Source: Gracilariopsis chorda
Taxonomy: Eukaryota; Rhodophyta; Florideophyceae; Gracilariales; Gracilariaceae
Length of the DNA: 64,000 nucleotides
Direction: 5' to 3'
NCBI GenBank assembly: GCA_003194525.1
Contig: NBIV01000157.1
Location: 62,001-126,000 of the forward strand
This document shows, piece after piece, positions 1-11,739 of the stretch. Position numbers and translations under genes: made by a program. Position 1 is the first letter of the stretch, and the number at the start of each line of letters is the position of its first letter. The notes beneath the pieces were generated by a model. That model searched no databases and was not told where the DNA came from. It saw nothing but the letters and a program-made list of their open reading frames with translations.

Positions 1-80
1 TGCAGAATGACATTCTCTTGCACGCTCCCTCAGAGTCGTGGTGACTTGGCCACGTTTGCATCTCTTCAGAATCTTCTTTA

Positions 81-1363
81 CTATGCGCTGACAGACAGGT
101 AGCTCTCGAGAGTGGGGCACGTGCAGTCAAAGAAGGTCGCTGTCTGGCCACCGTACAAGCAACAACGAACGTTCCACAGGAACACAGCAGCCGTGTAGAC
201 AGTACCAACAGGGCCCTCATTGATCTTGAGTTTCCACGCAAAGTCGAGAATGGAGAAGACCTGCTTCACTTCCTTGTAGCCCCATCCGACTGACACTCGG
301 ACGCTTGCCATCTCCGTGTCAAAAGCCTTTTCTTCCTCGTTCAGAACCCCGGCTGCGTTGGCTGGAAACGCCACTTGCATCCACGGTCGAACCAGGTAGG
401 CCTTGTCGCCAAAGAGACAATACTGTACACCTCCTACCATCAGGCCCGAATTCAACATGTCGTCCATTCCCGATTCTCGGTAGAGCGTGATGTCGTGCCG
501 CCTTCCCTCCATGGATCCGGCCAGGTGAAAAAGGAGCCCATCTGGCGTCACCACGGACTGAAACTTCAGCATTTGCTTGCGCTTGTGGCCACTGTACACG
601 CTCCACTGCATTGCATGCCCAGTTCGCGCAATAAAGATCCCTGTGCCGTCGATAAAGCCGACGCAGTTTTCAAGCACCCCGCCCTTGTCAAGGACAGCTT
701 TTGCATACATGGCCGCCCGCTCTTCCATCAAATCCCTCCTCCACTGGCACAGAGCACCACTCCACCGCTCCATCATCAGCTCGATGGTCTCGTAGAAGAT
801 GTCGCACAATGCTGAGTTGGTCCGTCCAAACAGGTTTTCGAGGTCACGCCACCGCGCAGGCGAGGATAGCCGGCGCAGCACAATGCACAGGCGCTTCACA
901 GAAAGTACCCTATGCCGACGCCTAAAGGACCCTTCCGCCAGCTGCAGTAAACCAGCAACGCAACCCAGGTCCACGGGCTTGAACCGGAAAAGAGACAAGG
1001 CGTCTTCAGTGTAAAACACGTTAACATTAAAAGATACGCTATAAACCGCCCTCGCGCGGCGGAGCAGAGCTCTCAGATAACGCCGGACGAACAGAAAACG
1101 GCCCAGTACTGGTCCAAGCTCCGCGAGACTCGCCCCGGATAATGTCGTGCCAGCAGCTCACGATGCAGGCGCCGCCGTATGCGGCGCAGCTGCAGCAAGT
1201 TGTAGTTCTTGATTGCCACCATTGCTGCGGTGCCGCCAGCCGCCAAGAGAAAACAGATAGAGCAGGCGCTGCGGCCCGCCACGAAGACTGTGCGTGGGTT
1301 GAGGTGGTCTCCCGATGGCCGTTCCGTGTCGCAGCGGTGGCCGTGCCGCGGCCTACCACGCAT
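81..1363 (-). pseudogene. PIF/Harbinger-type DDE transposase, N-terminal frame broken
   Basis: The main frame (about 81-1157) encodes a DDE_Tnp_4-type transposase, the enzyme that cuts and moves PIF/Harbinger transposons. The three catalytic acids are visible: D in GFIDGT, D in FGDKAY and E in GYKEVKQVF. An N-terminal helical region contains the phrase RWRDLENLFGR, usual in this family before the catalytic core. The frame has no good ATG: its first start-like codon at 1019 is GTG, and it stays open upstream to a TGA at 1158-1160. A second frame begins with a true ATG at 1363 and ends at 1073; its C-terminal part (RRLHRELLARHYPG) reads like the usual lead-in to the transposase. A frameshift or an undetected small intron near 1075-1155 would explain this. 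No terminal inverted repeats were recognised. Family assignment is firm; whether the copy is active or domesticated is unknown. Confidence 0.8.
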
Positions 1364-2101
1364 TAAACGAAGAATTTCAGTGCTGAAACTGTTCAGGACA
1401 ATTCTCGTTCAATTGTTTTTCCGGTAAGTGCAACCCATATTTTACCCACGATTGCACCCACAGTTGATTTGCTGAAACTCTTTAATGAGTCTAAACAAGA
1501 AGATGTTACTGGTACGTGATTCTTTATCATCTCCAATCACCTCCTGCAATATAGAGATCGTCATTTTTCTCTTTTTCTGACGCAAAAGAAAACATGAGAC
1601 TTATTTTGTTTTCAAGAGCCGAAATATCCTCGAAATTTTAATTGTCTTTTTGTAGAGAAAGTATTGTACTGCTGTTATCCGCTTGTCCAAAGATGTTCAA
1701 AGGAAGTGCTGTATCACCGGCAGGTGTTGGAGGTACAGATATTACGGTATCAATTAAAATAAGATTAGCAGGGCATGATTTGGTGTATCTGCTCTTTTCA
1801 GAGGAATAAGGTGAGATTGAGAGGCTTTATTCTTCATGGCTGGCGTAAAATGTGTCAATCTGTGGGTATCGTGTTGTATCGGCCGATGCTGATCGGTGAC
1901 GAGAAATTTGCATACTGGCAAGTGCGCAAGGAATGAGTTGGGCATGAAAGTCTCCAGACTTGCAAAGCATGTGATGGGAACTTGCAGTGAGGTGATGACT
2001 GGGTCCCACAACGTGGTGCGATGGGTGATAGCAGCTTGCTTCGAAGTGATATACACCCTCCAGAGGGACGCAGTTACCTTTTCAGGGTGATTTGGAGACC
2101 C

Positions 2102-2150
2102 TGTCACCTTGACTTCACTTCAATAAAGGTGACACAAATCTGTCACCTTT
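2102..2150. repeat. TGTCACCTT cluster with perfect hairpin
   Basis: TGTCACCTT occurs at 2102-2110, inverted at 2126-2134 and direct again at 2141-2149. The last two are the core of a perfect 10-bp inverted repeat (2125-2134 with 2141-2150) around a 6-nt loop. It could be a transposon end, a protein-binding site or chance; no flanking gene tells which. Confidence 0.55.
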
Positions 2151-2459
2151 TGGAAACGGGGCTAAAGAGACCTCCAAAAAAAGCCGATGTTATCGGCCTT
2201 TGATTGGCTGTTTCTAAGACATATGCGATATGGCGTAGATCCACCCGACCCCCGTGGTTAGATTTTACTGTATTACATCTCCGAAAAAAGATAGCAAACT
2301 CTGGCTTGGTATCCGTAAAGAGCTTCAAGACGCCCTCAAAGGAACAAACTCCTCCAGTACCTCCGGCTGTGGTATCATCTCGTCTGCCATTGTCCGTGAC
2401 AGAAAGTTAAGTACGTTATTTTTGCAACTTGGCCGATTGCAACGATTTGTGCTCATGTG

Positions 2460-2594
2460 GGCCTCTGACTGCGATGGATAGAGAGGTAATTGAGGCCTTC
2501 GACTTGGACGACAATGCATCCTACGGCTCTTTATGAGGGCATCTGACTGTTGCGGACAGGAAAATAATTGATACTTTCAACTTGACGACTGACA
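2460..2594 (+). repeat. Degenerate tandem repeat with coding character
   Basis: Two units of roughly 55-58 bp (about 2460-2514 and 2538-2594) resemble each other. Read in one frame they give LTAMDREVIEAFDLDD and, after a stop, LTVADRKIIDTFNLTT. The conserved pattern LTxxDRxxIxxFxL suggests the remains of a repeat-containing protein. No family is recognised. Confidence 0.35.
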
Positions 2595-4484
2595 TGATTG
2601 CCTACCAAGGACCTAAGTAGCCATTTGCAGTACATTTTGGAAGATAAACCCAACCATCCCTCTCGCGAAGGTTGGAAGTTTATATCTTGATTTCTTTCAG
2701 TTCCTTTCCTACCTCTCTTATTGGCGTAACAACCTTACGGCTCTCTCAAGTTAGATATGGGACATAAATTGCGTCCAGTTATTGGCTCAGTGTATGAGTC
2801 ATACAAGTTCCTGTGTCTGTATGAACTTTGCTCTCATAACGACACCAACTTTGTTCAATTCACCTTTGGGAATGCTTGCCAGTATAGTCAACAAAGTGAG
2901 CGATTACACGCGTTCCTTTCTTTTGTGTTGTGTCTCGATTTCCCCAAACAGAGTACTGTACATGGAGGTCGTTCTTGAATGTTTCAAACTCACAAAGCAA
3001 AACCTGCTGCGATCTCTGCCCACAGCGTGCATGCGCACTTAGGTTCTTAAGCGAAGCAAAAGGTCATTTGTGAGGATTTCGGCGAGACATCACACCACCT
3101 TGAACGAAGGCGGTTACTGCCTGTATCAAAGATACAGTTCAACTTCACACATTGGAAGGTGAAGTAATCTGGAAGGCGACCGCAAAATGTCGAAGAAGAT
3201 ATGTGAGAATTTTCTTAACTTACGACGAGAAGGGAATCGGCCACACGTTTAAGACGCGGGACTGCAGGAGCTAGAACTGTCAGCACTCTAAGGCCTAAAA
3301 GAAGGAATCAAAGTAGAACTGATAAAGGTTTGTGGTACTATATAGAGAACTGGTATTACCTGCTTGCCTGCCGAAGTGACACTGCTCGGCATTTGGTTCA
3401 TGGCTGAACTTGTCTCCAACGAAAATGGCTATTGGGGATCAGCTGAGCTAATGCCAGAGGTGGATGTGACGTGACTACAGCACACGGCTCTCGTCAACTT
3501 TGAAGAGCAAGTAATTTGATCTGGAGTAAAACATTTGTTACATTGAACACTTTGAGAAGTAAATGAAACACATAATATAGCATTCTAAGTTCTTACAAGT
3601 CTTTGGCTCATTTCTCGTGACCATTGTCCATAACGACTTGGTCTAAGTTGAGAGTTCAACACAATACGATCCAGTGCATTTTGATTTTCTTCCATTAGAC
3701 TTTCAAATGCCCGTAAGAGTAAATCACACGATTACAGTGGTTGGAGAACTTAAACGAATACAATGAAGACAATTAAACCTGCCTTCGGGATAAGCAAGAA
3801 CATCTAAACGAAGCGTAAGGAATGCCATCCTAGAGCTCACTTGGTTAATCTCAATGCGTAGAATAACGGAAGAGTCGATCAGTATATGTGCAGCGTCACA
3901 AATTTGCTCTTAGATCTTCCAAGTTCTGTACCGGGCAAGTGATACCACCTGGTTTGCTCCACAGAACGGAATGTTCGAAGGTGAGCTTCTTCGATCTATT
4001 CTGTGTAATCAAGACTGACGTTCCCTATTCGATTATCTTTGACGTGCTTGCTTATGTGATCGAACTTGGTGTGCAGTATGAGTGCCGAGAAATTTGGCAA
4101 TAAGAGCGTGCCTTGAAGCACCATAACTTTGGACCCTTTTGGAATAGCTTTGTCCCTCATCTTCTACGCAAGCTCCAACATGAGGCCTCCATGATGCCAC
4201 GATTGCATGGACGTCACCACATCTGTGTCTTTTGGGCACTCTAAGCGGCCTCTCTATCATTTACTTTCTCAGTTCCATGCTTCTTCATTTGTTAGCCTTC
4301 CGAGGTCTTTGAACCTCTAGTGTCGATGCTCTACGGCTTCTGTATTTCAACACCTATCCCTTACAAGGAGTACTAAGTAAAGTACTAGATGTGTTTTCAT
4401 TTATCGTATGTCCTGTTCATGCTCTATCACTGGCGGTACGATACCAAATAGAGCCCTTCCAAACGATAAAAAATAGAGCCGTTC

Positions 4485-4703
4485 TGTAGCCATTTCTCGC
4501 TCTGTAGTGTTGGACAGGACTCAAAACAGGTACAGGGTTCTGTCACCTAAGAAGCCTGGGTAGGCAGCAGTGGAGTAGGTAGCCGTCTGCATCCGAACCT
4601 TTCACAATTGGGAAACAGCGTCGTGTTACTAAAGCCACAGCAGGACCGCCTCTCAGTAAATCGACGAATCGAACCTCACCATTTCCGGACGAACTTGCGT
4701 AGT
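4485..4703 (+). repeat. 5' LTR of the old gypsy fossil
   Basis: It starts TGTAGCCATTTCT and matches the segment at 9552-9773 along its whole length, sharing long runs such as GGTAGCCGTCTGCATC. The right boundary is set where the similarity ends (GCGTAGT) and may be off by a few bases. Confidence 0.85.
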
Positions 4704-6476
4704 TAGCCACATTGATCACTTGTGTCACTACAACAGTTCAACGACTATTTATCCTTCGTTCGATTGCGATGTCTGACATTCAGTCGACGCCTGAAGGCGG
4801 CAGCCATACGGATGGGACTCAACGAGAAGTCATATATCAAGAACCATCATTTGTTTCTACTTTTATTAGCCATCCTCGTCAGGGTTGCACAGATTTCACT
4901 TCAATCAGAATAGTTTGTGGCCGGTACGATCCTTATGGGAAGGAAATCACAGCTCGCGCTCTCTAACTCGCCGTAGTACATTCTACGACCACCGAACCAG
5001 TCCGACCGGTTAATATAACGTACTGTGTTAACCCCGGATGGTTGGAATCTATCGTAGAACTTAACCTCATCCCTAATCTTACTGATGCCGAAATCGTTAC
5101 AGATGAAATGCTACGTACCTTTCTGGAAGAGCGATCTAAGACAAAATCGACCACCCTCTCGCTCTCTGCTCTGAATGGGCTCACCGAGAACGAACTCCAA
5201 ATGGAGATGACCGACACATCGGCCCCAATGCGTATGGAGAACCTTTTTGCGTCTTATTTATATCACTGCTAAGGTGACATAGATTAAAGTGGGTAACGAC
5301 TTCAAGACCCAAGATCGCAATTGGACAGATCATTTTCACGGTGGAGCCGAAATCTTTTCGCAAACAGCTTGAATTTAATATCGAATTCTCCCACATAGAG
5401 CTCCGACAGGACTTCAATTCTTTTCTCAAGCATGCCATGAATATTAGGCAATCCTTTGACGACTTTGATAATGATCCCAACCCACGCAGCTCGAATCCTT
5501 GCTCACACAGAAACAGAAAAAGCACATCATCCGAGAAGAATGGTGACAATTCTGAAGCAGGCAGCGCCAGTAGTGACCCAGGCAAACTGCACTCACGCAA
5601 CAGATCTCCTCCACTGTGCCCTCATCCACCGTGTAAGAAGAAAGAATCCCGGAACTGGGTTGATGATTGCGAATTATGTTCCGAGGAGGAAAAGCACGTG
5701 TACAAAGCCAAATTCGCGATACGGAAAGCCGCACAAGGACCTTCAAAATCTACACGCAGTCAGAAAAACAAACAGAAGTCCGCTGAGTCTAAGGGCACAG
5801 TAAACAGACTGCAACCTTTGACAAATCCCCACTCGCTCCATCTTGCGTCATTACCGTGTCAGACGGAAGAATGTCCCTCGACAAAACTGGAAGTTGCGAC
5901 GATGGTAGGGACGACAGAATTGTGTCCCCAAACCTTGCTGAGAAAGCTGCACTGAAGGAAATTGGCAAGATTACGGCCATGAAAACGACCGACCTATCGT
6001 TGGCACTGAAATTTGGCTCAAAGCCGCAGCACTTTGCATTCTGTCCCACATGGACTGAGCCGTGAACAGTCTTGCAGCTTCCATCAGGAAGCCTAGCCTT
6101 GTCCATCATCAGCTATCAAATTGCAGATAACGATCTCGCATATGAAGAATTACTGATCGGTCACCCAGTTTTACGCCACCTCTGCGTAGACACAAAGACA
6201 CTGCTCGATAAAAATCGGTTCGCTTTGAATAGCGCTGATTACGCCAATGTCGGAAACCCAACAGCGAACTCTGCGGAAAGATACATCAGCAGATTGAAGG
6301 TGGCCAGGCTCCAAACAGCTCCGCCACTGGACTCGGACAACCACACGAAAAAGTCACCTCCTGTGGGCCGTCCCAATGTCAACTATCACGCCGTTCGCAC
6401 GGAACAAGACCCACTCCCCGATCCTTCACTCCTCGATCCAGTAAACAGCCAGTAGGACGAGGAAATTGGATTCGCT

Positions 6477-6980
6477 GTGAAGGACATGGTACAGTATGCG
6501 CGACAAAATGGCATGGAAGCCCACCATCTAACAGAAATGGAAAGCATTCTGGCGGAGAACATAGATATCTTTCGAGTATCCCTCTCCACTGGACCTCCAG
6601 TGAATATCAGACTGCTGAAGATCGAACTGGTGCCAGAAGGCAGACCCTTGCATGTGAGACTTCGCAGCTACTTTCAAGAGCAGCGCGCATTTCTACAGGA
6701 CTTCGTAGCCGACCTTGTCCGAACAGGGATGGCATACGCAAACCACACTTCTCCTTGGGCAAGCGCTCCCTTGGTCGTCCCGAAACCTGTACCAGCCCGA
6801 TTCAGATTCATCGTCGACCTCCACCCAGTGAGCAATTTCACCATCAAGCACCAATACCCCATGCCGAACATTGAGCAGGAGCTTTTGAAGCTCATTGGGT
6901 CCAAATTCCTCGCTACCTTCGATCTTTCCCACGGATATTGGCAGTTCCCGCTCGACCAAGCTTTCCAAGCACTGCAGTAG
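6477..6980 (+). other. Reverse transcriptase remnant in the gypsy fossil
   Basis: This stretch reads as the N-terminal part of a Ty3/gypsy reverse transcriptase. It has the palm lead-in PWASAPLVVPKP, the FIVDLHPVSNFT motif and FLATFDLSHGYWQF, which holds the first catalytic aspartate. It is part of a decayed pol region and is not expected to be functional. Confidence 0.85.
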
Positions 6981-9551
6981 TTCATTACCACCGACGGAAT
7001 CTTTTCACCAACCCGAGTACTGCATGGTACGGCCAATGGCACCACGCAACTGCAGTCAGTTCTCGCCGAGATATGCCCAAGTGAGTTGCGAAGCCTCCTC
7101 CTGTACTCGCTTGATGACATCGTGCTCCACAATAACACCGTAGAGTAAGTCTTGTACGGCATTTAGAAGCTTTTTCAAGTTTGTCGTGAACACTCCACTC
7201 TTCTACACCCGAAAAAAAGCATTCTCTTTGCTAAGTCTATTAGATGGTGCGGAAGAATCGTTTCAGTTGCTGAAGTGAAGTATGACCCGCACCAGCTTGA
7301 AGCTTTACTGCGAATATAGTTACCCAGCAATGGCGCGCACTTTCAACAATTCTTGTGTGCATTGCAGTGGGTCAAGATGAGCATTTCAAACTTCTCCAAC
7401 ATCACCCTTCCTCTCCACCAGTTCTTAGAAAAGCTGTACATTAAGACGGGCAAACGAACGAAAAGTGCAGTGTCAAAGGTGGATATTGCTGCTGAAGGTT
7501 GTACGGGACAAGAATCAAAAGCGTTTTACACCTGCAAAAACGCACTGGCCAATAGTGTCACCCTCTGCCACAGTAATGAACACGAGAGGCTGGTTTTGTA
7601 CACTGACGCCTCCGACAACATTTGGTCTGGAGCCATCACGCCAGTTCCTCCGTCCGATCTTACCAAGCCACACGCAGAACAGGAACATAGTCCTCCCGAA
7701 TTTTTGCTCCGGGCTGTTTAACTCAACGCAGCTTGATTGGTGTGTCTTGGAAAAGTAGGGTTTAGCTAACTTGTCCACGCTGGAAAGGATGCATTGGCTC
7801 CTCCCAAATTCCTCTTGTTTTGACCTCTACACTGACCACAAAAATCTCATCTTTATATTCGACCCGCTCTCAATCATTCCTGACCTCAGTCAGTCTCCGG
7901 TTCGGAAATCACCCCGATGAGAAGTGAAGTTAAGCGCGTATAACTACATCTGCTTCCACATTGACGGCACTGAAAACGTATGAGAAGACCTGCTCACACG
8001 CTGGGCTGCACCACCGACAGTTTGACGTCTGGTCAAGGTCCCGGCTATGTCATCAAACTGTGGTGATGACCTCTGTTCGCCAAAGCCCGAAGAAGTTCGA
8101 TCTGAGCAGTCTGCGAATAAGCACTTTCGCCTGCAAGGTCTGCAAAAAGAAGAAGGACTTTGGAAGTTTAAGGACAGCGCATTATGGATCCCGTCCACCT
8201 CAAAGATCCTCCAGCTTCACCTCTGCATCATTGCTCCAACTGGGCCTGCTGTACATAGAGGCCAACTCACCACTGTCCACATTCCCAAGAAGTAGTTCGT
8301 ATGGAACACGCAGAAGAAAGACATCCACGCATTTCTTAAGACGTGTATCCACTGCATCTCTACCACAAGTGGAGAAAACGTTTTGCGACCTTTTGGACCC
8401 GCAGTACACGGAAAAGGTCCCAACGACCTTCTACAGCTCGCAAACATTGAGATTGGAATAAGTAGAAGTGGCGAGAAGTACCCTATCCACTGATGTTGCG
8501 TGACGATCATTCGGACTAGAAGTGGGTTTTCGCTTTTCCGAACACTGCTGCACATAATGCAGCACAAGCCATTGTCGATTGGTGCCCTGATTTTGCTGTC
8601 CCACATGGTTTCATGTCTGGTGGCCTTAATCATTTTCGTAAACTATCAGCCAGCTTCGCAACTCTTTGCACGTACTGCATCAGCTCACCCTTCCGTACAC
8701 TCCATGGAGCAATGGCGCTGTAGAAAGCTTAAGGAGGGAATTACTACGCGCATTCCATACACTTACCTCAGAGTTTCAGATGTATTTCAAGGAATGGACC
8801 GACTTGCTGCCAGTAATCCAGAGCATCCTCAACAGCGCTCCATTTTCACATCGTACCAGCATTCTTCGGCTAGCCGCTTTTCTGGGTATGAAGGCTACTC
8901 CACCGATCTCCACATTTTCCAGCTTAAGTACACAGAAGACAGTCAAAGTCAGTGATGTGATTTTCCAACGGGCTATTAACGTCAATGCGCTGCAGGAAGC
9001 ATTCGAAGAACTTCATCATCTGATAAAAAACACCCTACTGAAGAACAGAGCGGCATCAAGACAGAAAGCTTCGAAAATAAAACTCGCCATTTTCCCAAAG
9101 GGCGATTTTGTTCTTGTCGCTCGCAAAGAATCCTACGTTAGCGAGAAGCTTGCCCTGCATTGTCGTAGACCACGACAAGTGCTCTAAGCCCTCTCCGACT
9201 ACGTGTTTCAGGTTGAAGATCTGCGAAACGCACTTAATGAAGATATTCACGCCTCTCGTCCTAAGCACTATTATGACAGTTTGCTGGAAACTAAGGTTGT
9301 TCTTCGTCACGTCATCTCATCCAAAACTGTCATGCCCATTCGGCGCTTAATGAAATTGGTCGAAACTAACGAAGGACTAAATGCGCTACTACTTTGAAAA
9401 GGACGTGGTGCATATGAAGACACTTTGGAGACACCAAACCGCATCTACGAAGACGTTCAGACCATGGTGAAGCGTTTGCTCAAGCGTAAGAACACTCTGG
9501 CTCAGCTTGTGGAAGCAGCTTGTTCTGAACTTGCTATCTGAAAGAGGGGAG

Positions 9552-9773
9552 TGTAGCCATTTCTGGCTCTGTAGTGATGGACGGAACCTAAAACAGGAAC
9601 AGAGTTCCGTCACCTAAGAATTTTGGGTAGGCAGCAGTAGTGTAGGTAGCCGTCTGCATCTGAACCGTTGCCAATTGGGAAACAGCGTCGTGGTACTAAA
9701 GCCACAGCATGACTGCCTTTCAGAAAATTGAGGCATCGAACCTCAACATTACCCAATGAACAATTTGCGTAGT
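9552..9773 (+). repeat. 3' LTR of the old gypsy fossil
   Basis: It matches 4485-4703, starts TGTAGCC and is preceded by the purine run GAAAGAGGGGAG. An A-rich stretch and the transporter pseudogene follow immediately. Confidence 0.85.
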
Positions 9774-9839
9774 AAAAAAACCCTAAAAACCTCGCCGTCG
9801 TCCACCAGGCTGTCTTTGAGACATGCGAAATGACTTTAG

Positions 9840-11224
9840 ATTCTCGAAAGCAATTGGCTTGTGCGCTTTCTCACGCGTAATTGGGGCATCCTTATCTTCA
9901 TGCTCTTCACTGCCATTAGATTGGCAATGCCCGAAATCTTTGCCTTCAAACCACTCTCGTGGCAGGCATGAACTGTTTTTGCCATCCTCACCATCACTTA
10001 TGGGCTCCCGACCACCGTGTTCATGATGTTCGGCATCACTTTGATGCTCTTGCTAGACATCGTTACCCCCGCGTGTGGAATTGATGGCTTTGCGAGTACA
10101 GTCGTCATGTCTGTTGCCATTCTCTTCATTGTTGCCGAAGGCATTCAGCAAACTTCCGTCTTACTGCCGTTGTTCCGCGTTGTTCTGAGCACACCCAGAA
10201 TTGTTTGGGAGGTTCAGCTGCGCGTCATGCACAGTCATCCCCGCTGGGGCCCCACACACAAAGCTTGAAGCGGGGACGCTTTACTATTTGCAGATGTTGT
10301 GGAAACTCACACAGAGCTTTATCACTTCCCTGCGCTTGTTCCTGCAGCGGGACAGTCACAAAGATGAAGATAGAGTTCCATCACCAAAGACTGGTCGAAC
10401 TTGTTATTGCGTCTTCGTCCATGCTTGTTGGTAAGACTGCCAAGGAGTCGAAATTCCGATTGCATTTCTAAGCCACCATCATTGCAGTACATAGACAAAG
10501 AGAAAATGTGAAGGAGAAGAATGCTGGTATCAGCCTGAGGGCTGGAGATACATTATTGGTCGAAACTGGATCCGAATTCACGCTGACGTTCGGAAAGGAC
10601 TCCAACTATGCGCTTCTATCTGAACTTTCCGGCTCACAGCTGCCCCGAGAGAAGTGGCTTCACATGCTCATCGCAGCCAGTATCGCCGTGACAATGATAT
10701 CGCTGTCTACAGCAAATTTAGTACCGCTAATGAATGCGACGGCTGGTGCATCATTCCTTCTGATCTGCGCAGGGTGCCTTTCGCTGAAAAACGCGACAAT
10801 AGCCGTTGACATGTCCGTCATCATTACGATTGCTGCTAGTCTTGGTATATCAAACGAAGTGGAAGACACGGGTGACGTAGAGCAACTAGCAGTGTTCATC
10901 ATTGACATCATCAGAACTATCAGAAACCTTGGTTTGCTCTTTGGTATATATGTCAGAACCACCCTGTTTTCATCAGTTGTTACAAACAAGGCGGCTGTCT
11001 CTCTTATTTTCCCCGTGTTCAGCAATATTTTGAAATCACAAGACCCAGTCGTAGACAGATACGCAGCACCCTATACGCTAATGATCGGTGCTTGTTCAAG
11101 CTTCCCCACGCCAATCGGGTACCAGACAAGTCTTATGGTTCATGGTCCAGGTGGCTACACTTTCATGGACTGCTTTATCTTAAGAGTGCCTGTGTATAGG
11201 AAGTTATCGCTTCGTCACCTTTGA
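9840..11224 (+). pseudogene. SLC13/SAC1-like anion transporter pseudogene with RCK_C domain
   Basis: The fragments line up with the ion-transporter superfamily of SLC13, NhaD and the algal SAC1-type sulfate carriers. The first part (about 9840-10200) has membrane-segment text (NWGILIFMLFTAIRLAMPEI) and the family phrase SVAILFIVAEGIQQTS. A TrkA-C/RCK_C-like domain follows (about 10375-10590, LRAGDTLLVETG). The C-terminal membrane half (10.65-11.2 kb) includes LFSSVVTNKAAVSLIFP and the hallmark FPTPIGYQTSLMVHGPGGYT. In-frame stops lie at 9969-9971 (TGA) and 10469-10471 (TAA), and the frame changes between about 10200 and 10370, so the gene is dead. The start is not seen; the gypsy 3' LTR ends less than 100 bp upstream. 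The last membrane segments seem lost after 11224. The living protein would sit in a membrane and move sulfate or a related anion. Confidence 0.75.
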
Positions 11225-11739
11225 AGATGTCTTTGACAAAATTTGACCGTCACTTGTAGCGTCAAAAAGTAATCGAATCAAAAGGACTTACCTTCTTACG
11301 CAGTGGTGGAGTTTCAGCTCGGGGTGTCGAGTAGGAGCTTTATGAACATGGAGTTTTGATGTACTCTTGTACGTATCTTTGATTGCAGATACACACGCAG
11401 TCTGTTAGCACGTGGGCGGTTTTTTCATTTGGTGACAATTGGCGTTTTTTGCACCCTGAGGGGTATCGACTGGACGCCAAATTACGCGGTGCCAACTGAC
11501 CACCGACACCTCTGAAATAGTGCCAACCAGCCTTCGCGAACAGGGTGACCTGCTCCCACATCGAGATTTTGGCCAGCCCAGCTACATTCAGGCATCTTCC
11601 GCAGCATCAAACAGTTGCCCCACTACAGCCCTCCCTGGGGTTTGTAGCATAAGGCTGCAGTGCACTTCAAACCCTTCGTTCCTACCCGATCAACCGCTTC
11701 AGGCGGATGTGCTTTGTTTGAAAAGCTTTCCGCCTGCGC
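11225..11739. other. Intergenic, nothing recognised
   Basis: About 500 bp between the transporter pseudogene and the next ORF. Short ORFs here show no family features. Confidence 0.4.

Larger units (their letters stand above)
1364..4484. other. Intergenic, no recognisable intact gene
   Basis: About 3.1 kb of mostly AT-leaning sequence between the Harbinger gene and the gypsy fossil. Only short shadow ORFs are present. Two small structures are listed separately: a three-copy TGTCACCTT cluster near 2.1 kb and a degenerate protein-like tandem repeat near 2.5 kb. I recognise nothing else. Confidence 0.5.
4485..9773 (+). mobile_element. Old Ty3/gypsy LTR retrotransposon fossil
   Basis: The element is bounded by related LTRs of about 220 bp that begin TGTAGCCATTTCT. 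A polypurine tract (about 9540-9551) lies directly before the 3' copy. Between them, in order, are a gag-like region with little recognisable signal (about 5.0-6.1 kb), a Ty3/gypsy reverse transcriptase stretch, an RNase H stretch (LYTDASD near 7.6 kb) and integrase-like remains (about 8.0-9.2 kb). The copy is broken, with many interruptions spread over the internal region. A by-eye alignment of the LTRs shows about 15% difference, so the insertion is old. No clear target-site duplication was found. Confidence 0.85.

Noticed and set aside
4650-4685. tRNA B-box-like string on the minus strand in the old LTR
   Set aside because: No A box and no acceptor stem or cloverleaf pairing around it; the matching part of the other LTR does not keep it.
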